Shown here piece after piece: positions 35,668 to 42,212 of a DNA stretch of 42,212 bases. The notes beneath the pieces are model-generated. The model was not told where the DNA came from. It worked only from the letters and a program-made list of their open reading frames with translations, and ran no database searches. Both the position numbers and the translations under genes were made by a program. This stretch comes from an uncultured Bacteroidales bacterium (GTDB taxonomy: Bacteria; Bacteroidota; Bacteroidia; Bacteroidales; Bacteroidaceae): NCBI GenBank assembly GCA_902771725.1, contig CACXXT010000029.1, positions 1 to 42,212 on the forward strand, written 5' to 3'. Position 1 is the stretch's first letter; every line of letters starts with the position of its first letter.

Positions 35668-38361
35668 TTACTTCACGATGAACTTGCGGTTGTTGCGGAT
35701 GTACACACCGGGACGGAGGGGGAGGGTGTGGCGCTGGCCGGAGAGGTCAAAGAGGGGAGTGGAGATGGTGGCGGACTCGATGATGCCGGGGGCATGCACG
35801 CCATCGGCATCCGTGATGAGCTGCTGGATGGCCTCTGCCGTGAGGGCGTAGTTGTAGATGCGGATATCATCGAGGTTCGCCTTGAGCGCCGGGTCGGAGG
35901 CGAACTGGCTGCGACCGAAGAAGTTACAGACCGGACGGAAATCTGCAGGACGCTGCTTGATGGTAGCGCTGCGGGCTATCTGCTTGCCGTCGAAATATAC
36001 CGTGATGGCACTCTCACTGAACGTCACAGCCACATGACGCCAACGATTCTGGCCGAAGCCTACGGAGCTGAGCGAGAGCGTCTGCTCCGTGCCTCCGTCC
36101 TTGATGGCCAGACGAGGTGTGCTGCCGGCACTCAGGGTGAGGAAGACGTAGTGGTCGGTGTCTGTGCCGAAGTCGAAGAGCCGCTGCCAGGCAGCACCTC
36201 CGCGCCAGTAGACCCAGCAGCAGACGGTGAGCTCGCGGGAGTTGGCGATGGTGGCAGGCAGCTGGACGAAGTTGCTGGTGCCGTTGAGCACGAGTGCGCT
36301 GTCCAGTCGACCTTCTGTGAACTGACGGGTGCCGTAGAACGCGGCATGGTTACCTTCGCCGCTGGCATCGAGGAGGTCCTTGGCGAAGGGCAGGTGACAG
36401 ATGAGCGACTGGACACCTGTGGCGGCAGCGCTGACGATGTTGCCGGGTTCGGAGCGGTTCTGGCTATGGTCCAAGGCTAGGACGCGGTAGTAGTAGGTGG
36501 TGCCGGGTTCGGCGGTATTGTCGGTGTACTCCGTAGAAGGTACGTTGTTGTGGATGGTGTTCCAGGCCTGCTGGTCGGTACTGCGGAGCACCACGTAGTG
36601 ATCCAGGTCCTCGTCGGCAGGAGCCTGCCAGGTGAGGTGATTGGCAGCGGACGACGAGGTGGCCGAGAGCGAGGTGGGAGCGGCAGGAGCCTGGCTGTCG
36701 TAGACGACGTCGGCAGGCAGGAGGCGCCATTGCTGGTTGGGAGTGCCTTCCACAACGCCCTGGCAGAGGGCACGGTGCGACACCTTCATCTGGGTCTCTG
36801 TGCCGGGAGTGACTTCGATGCAGAGGGCGCTGTGGCGGCTGCGGATGTAGAACCATCCGTCCTCGGCGTACTCGAAGTACCATTGTTCGTTGTCGCCCAG
36901 TCCGCCCTTGAAGCCGATGAGTCCGCCGCGGTCGTCCAGACTCCAGTTGAGGACGTCGATGAGCAGCGTGGTATCGCGCGCGTTCATTATCTTATAATAG
37001 CTGAAGTCGCCTCCTGTGCGCTCGCCCATGGGACGCACAATCCATTGCTGCGCACGGCTGGTGTTTCCCTTGTCGACAGGACGTTCCTGCGTCATATTGC
37101 TGCCGCTGGACATGCTGTTGTTGTAGAGCGCCATGACGTAGCCGCTAAGGCGGTTGACGAACTTATAGGTAGTCGGCTTCGTGGGCAGGGGAGGCATGAT
37201 ATCGTCGCCGTCCTGGATATCCACACAGGTCTCCGCGTTGGTCTGTCCCTTCTGGTAGCCAGTGCCTCCCGGCAGGTTGAGGAAGTACTCGCGGGTGGGA
37301 CCCTGACCGTTGTAGAAGACGTCGTGGTCGGTGGCAATGAGGCGGTAGGCGGTGGTGGCAGCCTGGCGCTCGCTGGTTCCTCCGAAGGCCTGCACGTGTC
37401 CTTCGGGATGACGATAGACGCTGGCGGCTGTCCAGTTGTTGCGGTGTTCGGCATAGCCCAGACGACGTCCGCGGCTGGCCTTCATGAACTGGCTGCGGGT
37501 GTGGTCGCAGGTGCCCCACCAGATACCCTTTGTCAGTCCGTACTCCGAACCTACCATACATTCCATCGTGTTGTGGAGTTCGTCGCCGACGCCTACCTTG
37601 CCGTCCTTGACCACCTGCTGGTAGAACTTGGCGAAGTTATCGAACGAACCTGCCAGCTGGTGGGTGTTTCCCTCGTCGAGGTAGGCCTTGCTGAAGTTGT
37701 ACCAAGAGAGGGCCTGGTCGTCGTTGAGTGTGTTGCCGCCGCAGATGAGTACTCCCTGCATATCCTCGCGCGCACGCAGTTGCTGGCAGGCGGCGCGGAA
37801 GTCCGACTGCGAGCCCTGGTTCCAGTTGGTGTAGTCTGGCTCGTTGAAGGGCGAAACGCTGGTGACTTTCAGTCCCTTGCCTTCGACGTAGGCTTTCGTC
37901 AGGGCGATGAGCGTTGCCCAATGCTTGCCGTTGGTGGTGGCGTTGCTGGTGCGGTACCAGCTGTCCACGGCCTTGCCGTCCTGCGGATCGGAGTTGAGGT
38001 TGATGGTGGCGTTCTTGGCGTATTTGGCGATGCGGATACGTTCGTCGAGCGCTTTCTTCTGGTCGGAAGAGAAGGTGCCGTCCTCCATATTCTTACTGGG
38101 CTGGAAGCTCAGTCGAATCACGTCGATCAGCTCCTGACCGGCGAAGTTCAGTCCGCGGCGCACATTGCCCTCGCTGATCCACGCCAGGTCCAGTCCCCAG
38201 GTGATATCGGGCAGCTTGGTGCCTTCGTCGCTGATGCGATAGGGCAGGGGAACGCTGTTCTGGGAGATGGGAGTGGGCTGCAGGTCGCTGGAGCCTGAAG
38301 TCTGGGCGGCTACGCCAACAGGAAGGAAAAATGCTATGGCAAAGAGGGCTTGTAGTTTCAT
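35668..38361 (-). CDS. secreted GH30-like glycosidase with ricin, Fn3 and LamG domains
   Basis: 897 residues from ATG 38361, giving a signal peptide (MKLQALFAIAFFLPVGVAAQ); the longer frame adds 16 unsupported codons. The catalytic part (about 30-390) is a clan GH-A type barrel with LKVTSVSPFNEPDYTNW; Glu174 in NEP is the likely acid/base, and Glu305 in GYAEHRNNW is one candidate nucleophile. Then come a ricin-type beta-trefoil (YKFVNRLSGYVMALYNNSM ... QQWIVRP ... QWRLLP), an Fn3 domain (APAAPTSLSATSSSAANHLTW ... YYYRVLALD), a LamG-like domain (CHLPFAKDLLDASGEGNHAAF ... LDDIRIYNYAL) and the C-terminal FDLSGQRHTLPLRPGVYIRN motif. That last motif matches the end of the 942-residue protein, so both may use the same export or sorting route. 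Substrate unknown; family number tentative. Confidence 0.8.
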   Translation of the reverse strand: MKLQALFAIAFFLPVGVAAQTSGSSDLQPTPISQNSVPLPYRISDEGTKLPDITWGLDLAWISEGNVRRGLNFAGQELIDVIRLSFQPSKNMEDGTFSSDQKKALDERIRIAKYAKNATINLNSDPQDGKAVDSWYRTSNATTNGKHWATLIALTKAYVEGKGLKVTSVSPFNEPDYTNWNQGSQSDFRAACQQLRAREDMQGVLICGGNTLNDDQALSWYNFSKAYLDEGNTHQLAGSFDNFAKFYQQVVKDGKVGVGDELHNTMECMVGSEYGLTKGIWWGTCDHTRSQFMKASRGRRLGYAEHRNNWTAASVYRHPEGHVQAFGGTSERQAATTAYRLIATDHDVFYNGQGPTREYFLNLPGGTGYQKGQTNAETCVDIQDGDDIMPPLPTKPTTYKFVNRLSGYVMALYNNSMSSGSNMTQERPVDKGNTSRAQQWIVRPMGERTGGDFSYYKIMNARDTTLLIDVLNWSLDDRGGLIGFKGGLGDNEQWYFEYAEDGWFYIRSRHSALCIEVTPGTETQMKVSHRALCQGVVEGTPNQQWRLLPADVVYDSQAPAAPTSLSATSSSAANHLTWQAPADEDLDHYVVLRSTDQQAWNTIHNNVPSTEYTDNTAEPGTTYYYRVLALDHSQNRSEPGNIVSAAATGVQSLICHLPFAKDLLDASGEGNHAAFYGTRQFTEGRLDSALVLNGTSNFVQLPATIANSRELTVCCWVYWRGGAAWQRLFDFGTDTDHYVFLTLSAGSTPRLAIKDGGTEQTLSLSSVGFGQNRWRHVAVTFSESAITVYFDGKQIARSATIKQRPADFRPVCNFFGRSQFASDPALKANLDDIRIYNYALTAEAIQQLITDADGVHAPGIIESATISTPLFDLSGQRHTLPLRPGVYIRNNRKFIVK

Positions 38362-38392
38362 ATCGGGAATAATTAGGGTTAGTACGTTACTG

Positions 38393-38428
38393 AAAAAGTC
38401 TCGCCACAAGCAGTATGTGACAAGACTT
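38393..38428 (-). terminator. tRNA-Cys terminator
   Basis: On the minus strand a 12-bp stem (AAGTCTTGTCAC with GTGGCGAGACTT, two wobble pairs, nine-base loop) followed by TTT. It separates the tRNA from the GH30-like gene. Confidence 0.75.
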
Positions 38429-38444
38429 TTGGAGGTTGTCTGAG

Positions 38445-38516
38445 AGGTGCCTAGCAGATTCGAACTGCTGTAGACGGTTTTGCAGACCGTTGACTAAGCC
38501 ACTCATCCAAGGCACC
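38445..38516 (-). tRNA. tRNA-Cys (anticodon GCA)
   Basis: 72 bases. Acceptor arms GGTGCCT and AGGCACC; anticodon stem-loop ACGGT-CTGCAAA-ACCGT; T arm AGCAG-TTCGAAT-CTGCT. CCA is not encoded (CTC follows the discriminator). Confidence 0.93.
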
Positions 38517-38533
38517 ATTTTGTTTTTCGGGTG

Positions 38534-38563
38534 CAAATGTACTGCTTTTTTTTCATTCTGCAA
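38534..38563 (-). promoter_or_regulatory. tRNA-Cys promoter
   Basis: On the minus strand: TTG (38561-38563), 19-base spacer, TACATTTG (38534-38541). Confidence 0.75.
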
Positions 38564-38636
38564 GCATTTTGCACAACTTTTTTTCATTTTCTGCGTTATT
38601 TATGTAGATAAAGGTACTAAATAACCTGTTTTTCGC

Positions 38637-39971
38637 ATGATGAATCTCACCGAAACGATAAAAAACAGCCTGCCGGCAGGTCTCGCCGCCGACGCACATC
38701 TGCTCGTAGCCCTCTCCGGCGGAGCAGACAGCGTGGCGCTGTTGCTGGCGCTGCTTGAACTGGGCTACAGGGTGGAAGCCCTGCACTGCAACTTTGAACT
38801 GCGTGGCACAGAGAGCGACGCGGACGAGGCTTTCTGCCGACGATTGTGCCGACAGGCGGGAATACCGCTGCACGTCAAGCACTTCCGCACCAAAAGCTAT
38901 GCCCAGCGCCACACCATCAGCCTTGAGATGGCAGCGCGCCAGTTGCGCTACGAGTGGTTCGGCCAGCAGGCAAGTGCGCTTGCTGCGGAAGCAATCTGTG
39001 TGGCGCACCACCGCGACGACAACATCGAGACGATGGTGCTGAACCTGGTGCGCGGCACGGGGATTCACGGCATCACGGGGATGAGTCCGCGTTCGGAGCA
39101 GGGAAGTCTGGTCATCCTGCGTCCGATGCTGTCCGTGAGCCGGCAGGAAATCGAAACCTGGCTGGAAGCACGCGGACAGACGTGGGTGACCGACAGCACG
39201 AACCTGCAGTCCGACGCCGCCTTGCGAAATATGGTGCGACTGCGACTGCTGCCCTTATTAGAAGAAATGAACCCGCGCGTGCGCGAGACCCTGGCTGCCG
39301 ACATCCAGCGGTTCCGCGAGGCAGAGGTGCTCTATGACAAGGCAGTAGGCGAGCTGCTGGAACATGTGAAGAACGCCGATGGCAATGTGGACATCGAGCG
39401 CCTGAAGGCTGCCGAATCACCTCGGACGCTGCTTCAAGAGTGGCTTCAGCCGTATGGATTCAACTCATCGCAAATCAGCGATATATACAACGGAGCGAAT
39501 GGCGAATCGGGCAAGGTGTGGCAGAGTCCTACGCACCGTCTGCTGCGTGACCGCGGACGTCTGGTTCTGGAGCCTCACGAAGGAGGCAGCGAAGAAGTGG
39601 TGTTGCCGCTGGAGGGGTTCTTCGAAGCCTCGCCGGAAGTACGTCTGATCATCCGCCGACAGCCCGTGGATGCTGCTGCGTTCGCCATTCCGCGCGACAT
39701 GCGGACAGCATGCTTCGACCTGGAGAAACTGGAACTGCCGCTAACCATCCGCAGAGTACACGAGGGCGACCGTCTGCAACCCTTCGGGATGAATGGCACA
39801 CGGTTGGTCAGCGACATACTGACGGACCGCAAGCTGTCGCTGTTCGAGAAGGAACGGCAGATGGTGGTGCTCAGCGGAGATCGCATCGTATGGGTGGTGG
39901 GGCAGCGCGTGGCTGCAGGAGCGGAAATTGATGATTCCACACGCCACGCAATGACGCTGACGCTGCTCTGA
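38637..39971 (+). CDS. tilS: tRNA(Ile)-lysidine synthase
   Basis: 444 residues, usual for the group. It modifies C34 of tRNA-Ile(CAU) with lysine so that it reads AUA. The PP-loop SGGADS is at residues 27-32; LHCNFELRGTESDADEAFCRRLC, ISLEMAARQLRYEWF and VAHHRDDNIETMVLNLVRGTGIHGI are TilS signatures, and the C-terminal substrate-binding domain (LTIRRVHEGDRLQPFGMNGTRLVSDILTDRKL) is complete. Either of the first two Met codons could start translation. It diverges from tRNA-Cys and is closed by a strong terminator. Confidence 0.96.
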   Translation: MMNLTETIKNSLPAGLAADAHLLVALSGGADSVALLLALLELGYRVEALHCNFELRGTESDADEAFCRRLCRQAGIPLHVKHFRTKSYAQRHTISLEMAARQLRYEWFGQQASALAAEAICVAHHRDDNIETMVLNLVRGTGIHGITGMSPRSEQGSLVILRPMLSVSRQEIETWLEARGQTWVTDSTNLQSDAALRNMVRLRLLPLLEEMNPRVRETLAADIQRFREAEVLYDKAVGELLEHVKNADGNVDIERLKAAESPRTLLQEWLQPYGFNSSQISDIYNGANGESGKVWQSPTHRLLRDRGRLVLEPHEGGSEEVVLPLEGFFEASPEVRLIIRRQPVDAAAFAIPRDMRTACFDLEKLELPLTIRRVHEGDRLQPFGMNGTRLVSDILTDRKLSLFEKERQMVVLSGDRIVWVVGQRVAAGAEIDDSTRHAMTLTLL

Positions 39972-39997
39972 AATGACTATAATTCTTAAAAAACATA

Positions 39998-40027
39998 AAC
40001 CGAGGACATTTGGTGCCTCGGTTTTTT
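39998..40027 (+). terminator. tilS terminator
   Basis: AACCGAGG (39998-40005) and CCTCGGTT (40016-40023) with a ten-base loop and a run of six T at the 3' side. Confidence 0.88.
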
Positions 40028-40048
40028 CGTCATTCCAAATATATAATG

Positions 40049-40056
40049 TATATTTG
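40049..40056 (+). promoter_or_regulatory. -7 box of the sugar mutase gene
   Basis: TATATTTG 45 bases before the start; weak -33 region within the T-run of the preceding terminator. Confidence 0.5.
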
Positions 40057-40100
40057 CGGCGTAATTAGCAGTAAAGACACTTAAAAACAAATAAAAAACA

Positions 40101-41846
40101 ATGGACAACGAACTGATTAAGAGCTGTGAGGCCAAAGCCCAGGAGTGGCTCGCCTCCTCTGTTTATGACGAACAGACAAAGAATGAAATCCGTCAGATGC
40201 TGGAAGCCGAGGACAAGACTCCCCTGGTGGATGCATTCTATCAGACACTGGAATTCGGCACAGGCGGTCTGCGCGGCATCATGGGTGCCGGCACCAACCG
40301 CATGAACCGCTACATCGTAGGTCAGGCCACCCAGGGTTTTGCCAACTACATCCTGAAAGCTTTCCCCGGCCGCAAGGACCTTGCTGTGGTGGTGGGTCAC
40401 GACTGCCGCAACCACGGTCGTGAGTTCGCAGAGACGGTGGCTAACATCTTCAGCGCCAATGGCATCAAGGTGTTCCTCTTCGAGAGCCTGCGTCCCACAC
40501 CTGAGATCTCCTTCGCCATCCGTCAGCTGAAGGCTCAGGCAGGTGTGAATGTCACCGCCAGCCACAATCCCAAAGAGTACAACGGCTACAAGGCATACTG
40601 GGAGGACGGTGCACAGGTGCTGGCTCCGCACGACACCGGCATCATCGAAGAAGTGAACAAGGTGAAGATCGAGGACGTCAAGTTCCAGGGAAATCCCGAC
40701 CTCATCGAGATTATCGGTGGCGAGATGGACTGGGACTACCTGGCAGCCGTGAAGGAAGCAATGGTGGATCAGGAAGTCATCAACCGCCAGAAGGATCTGA
40801 ATATCGTATATACTCCGCTGCACGGCACCGGACGCGTCATCATCCCCGAGGCATTGCGCAGCTGGGGCTTCCAGAACATCCATGTGGTGACCGAGCAGAT
40901 GGTCATCGACGGCAACTTCCCCACAGTGGTCAGCCCGAACCCTGAGAACTCCGAGGCTATGACCCTGGGTATGAAGCTCGGAACAAAACTCAACGCCGAC
41001 CTCGTCATCGCCAGCGATCCCGACGCCGACCGTCTGGCCATCGTATGCCGCAACCCGCAGGGTGAATGGGAAATCCTCAACGGCAACCAGACCTGCATGA
41101 TGTTTGCCTGGTACATTATCGCCAACAAGAAGAAACTCGGCCAGCTCAAGGGCAACGAGTTCCTCGTGAAGACCATCGTGACCACAGAGCTCATCAAGCG
41201 CATTGCCGACAAGAACGGCGTGGAGATGATGGACTGCTACACGGGCTTCAAGTGGATAGCCGCCCTCATCCGCGAGAACGAAGGCATCAAGAAGTACATC
41301 GGCGGCGGCGAGGAGAGCTTCGGCTTCCTGCCATTCGACAAGGTGCGCGACAAGGACAGCCCTGCCAGCATCTGTCTCATCTGCGAAATCGCTGCCTGGG
41401 CCAAGGACAACGGCAAGACGCTGTATGACCTGCTCATGGACATCTACCTCGAATACGGCTTCACGCTGAACCACACGGTCAACGTCGTTCGTCCGGGCAA
41501 GACCGGTGCCGACGAGATCAAGCAGATGATGGTGGACTTCCGCGGTGCCAAGGCTCCGAAGAGCCTGGGCGGCTCGAAGGTCGTATGCACCAAGGACTAC
41601 CAGTCCCTGACAGCTACCGACGCCGAAGGCAACGTCACACCTCTTGAGATGCCTGCAACCTCTAACGTGCTTCAGTGGTTCACGGAGGACGGAACCAAGG
41701 TCAGCGTGCGTCCCTCCGGCACAGAGCCCAAGATCAAGTTCTACATCGAGGCACCTGCTGAGATGCAGTGTCCCAAGTGCTATCCCGCTGCTTGCGAGGA
41801 AGGTATGCAGAAAGTCAAGGCTGTCTGTGCAGATTTAGGGATTTAA
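40101..41846 (+). CDS. phosphoglucomutase/phosphomannomutase
   Basis: 581 residues, alpha-D-phosphohexomutase superfamily, PGM2-like long form. Catalytic Ser154 in TASHNPKEYNGYK, metal loop DPDADR at 306-311, sugar-binding GGGEESFGFLPFDKVRDKD and the phosphate-binding RPSGTEPKIKFY near the C-terminus are all intact. It interconverts glucose or mannose 1- and 6-phosphates, feeding glycan and nucleotide-sugar synthesis. FGTGGLRGIMGAGTNRMN near the N-terminus is typical of the long form. It has its own promoter. Palindromic repeats follow the stop. Confidence 0.95.
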   Translation: MDNELIKSCEAKAQEWLASSVYDEQTKNEIRQMLEAEDKTPLVDAFYQTLEFGTGGLRGIMGAGTNRMNRYIVGQATQGFANYILKAFPGRKDLAVVVGHDCRNHGREFAETVANIFSANGIKVFLFESLRPTPEISFAIRQLKAQAGVNVTASHNPKEYNGYKAYWEDGAQVLAPHDTGIIEEVNKVKIEDVKFQGNPDLIEIIGGEMDWDYLAAVKEAMVDQEVINRQKDLNIVYTPLHGTGRVIIPEALRSWGFQNIHVVTEQMVIDGNFPTVVSPNPENSEAMTLGMKLGTKLNADLVIASDPDADRLAIVCRNPQGEWEILNGNQTCMMFAWYIIANKKKLGQLKGNEFLVKTIVTTELIKRIADKNGVEMMDCYTGFKWIAALIRENEGIKKYIGGGEESFGFLPFDKVRDKDSPASICLICEIAAWAKDNGKTLYDLLMDIYLEYGFTLNHTVNVVRPGKTGADEIKQMMVDFRGAKAPKSLGGSKVVCTKDYQSLTATDAEGNVTPLEMPATSNVLQWFTEDGTKVSVRPSGTEPKIKFYIEAPAEMQCPKCYPAACEEGMQKVKAVCADLGI

Positions 41847-41861
41847 CAGACTCTCACCCCG

Positions 41862-41882
41862 CCCTCCCTGTTAGGGAGGGAG
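41862..41882. repeat. CCCTCCCT-GTT-AGGGAGGG palindrome
   Basis: Perfect palindrome between the mutase and nudC. Two related copies occur inside nudC (near 41930-41948 and 42098-42122). Confidence 0.8.
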
Positions 41883-41898
41883 CAGAATGATTAGACTG

Positions 41899-42212
41899 AT
41901 GAAAATGACAAAACTCGAAAGTAATAACTCCCTCCCTAACAGGGAGGACAAGGGAAAAGTCATTTTTTGGGCTTGCCTCTGTGCAGGCGACATCCTATTA
42001 AAGAGAGAGGGCGACACCCTCTCTCTTCCTGTTGGGGACCAGCCTCCAGTGCCCCTGCAGCCCTGGAACGTGGTCACCACTCTCTCCCTCTCATCTCCCC
42101 TCCCTAACAGGGGAGGGGTCGGGGGAGAGGCTTCTGTCGTCCGCCTCGACCGTCCCGTCACCGATGCCCCCGGTTTGGAAATGATGCCCCTCCGCGCTTC
42201 GTTCGATGTCCT
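41899..42212 (+). CDS. nudC: NAD(+)/NADH diphosphatase NudC, N-terminal part
   Basis: Partial: 104 codons, continuing past the window. Start taken at ATG 41899 (41887 and 41905 are in frame and possible). KVIFWACLCAGDILLKREGD, SLPVGDQPPVPLQPWNVVTTL, SVVRLDRPVTDAPGLEMMPLRASFDVL match the N-terminal substrate-binding domain of Bacteroidales NudC proteins as I recall them; the zinc ribbon and Nudix box would follow downstream. NudC hydrolyses NAD(H) and removes NAD caps from RNA. Unusual: residues NSLPNRED and LSSPLPNRGGVGGEA are encoded by copies of a GC-rich palindromic repeat, so the repeat has been absorbed in frame. Confidence 0.75.
   Translation, partial: MKMTKLESNNSLPNREDKGKVIFWACLCAGDILLKREGDTLSLPVGDQPPVPLQPWNVVTTLSLSSPLPNRGGVGGEASVVRLDRPVTDAPGLEMMPLRASFDV
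41927..42132. repeat. palindromic repeats within nudC
   Basis: CCTCCCT-AAC-AGGGAGG near 41931-41947, AGAGAGAGGG-CGACA-CCCTCTCTCT at 42002-42026, and a third CCCCTCCCTAACAGGGGAGG copy near 42099-42118. All lie within the open nudC frame. Confidence 0.8.

Overview
The window comes from a Bacteroidota genome, most likely a Prevotellaceae-like member of the Bacteroidales (inference). The evidence is Bacteroidota-type promoters (-7 box TAnnTTTG with a TTTG/TTG box 19-21 bases upstream), a type III glutamine synthetase, a RecF-DUF721 pair, a three-module MetH, secreted proteins ending in an FxLxGQR...GxYIxxxxKxxVK motif, and small proteins beginning MKKSYITP. Most genes are GC-rich housekeeping genes. 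One island near 28.3-32.7 kb is clearly more AT-rich.

Layout. 184-5094 (minus): a GH125 alpha-mannosidase behind two tandem paralogous AMP-dependent acyl-CoA synthetases, with a good promoter at 5184-5215. 5316-10581 (minus): TPR protein, ribH, smpB, metH and a DUF4375/DMP19-like acidic protein, apparently one operon. It diverges from recF and a DUF721 gene (10759-12146, plus). 12268-17180 (minus): M3 peptidase, dCMP deaminase, S41 protease and 5-formyl-THF cyclo-ligase. 17225-21399 (minus): Crp/Fnr regulator, glnN and mltG, with an AT-rich tandem repeat before glnN; tRNA-Thr(CGU) lies upstream of mltG. 21778-23633 (plus): serB and a HAD phosphatase broken by one in-frame TGA. 23608-25509 (minus): a hypothetical gene and an N-acetylmuramoyl-L-alanine amidase. 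25612-25809: a small conserved-looking ORF, followed by a 6S-like noncoding RNA candidate on the minus strand. 26361-28219 (plus): PrsW-like protease, ECF-type sigma factor and a one-TM partner.

28220-29572 has no convincing gene but is full of structure: a minisatellite, a pair of 124-bp inverted repeats enclosing a 22-bp-phased palindrome array, a set of inverted TGTCTCGAATTC motifs, and a strongly folded leader or small RNA whose apical hairpin competes with a 12-bp terminator helix. This leads into an AT-rich 942-residue secreted protein and a 61-residue small protein. Next come a STAND-type ATPase, a GH43-like propeller protein, a GH30-like multidomain glycosidase (minus), tRNA-Cys, tilS, a phosphohexose mutase and the start of nudC, which runs off the window.

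A recurring theme is GC-rich palindromic repeats inside or at the edges of coding sequence. One replaces the C-terminal tail of SmpB. Two copies of CCCTCCCTAACAGGGAGG-type palindromes are translated inside NudC. A 28-bp repeat covers the stop codon of the small ORF at 25612, and a minisatellite covers the stop codon of the sigma-factor partner. All calls rest on reading the sequence; no database search was run.
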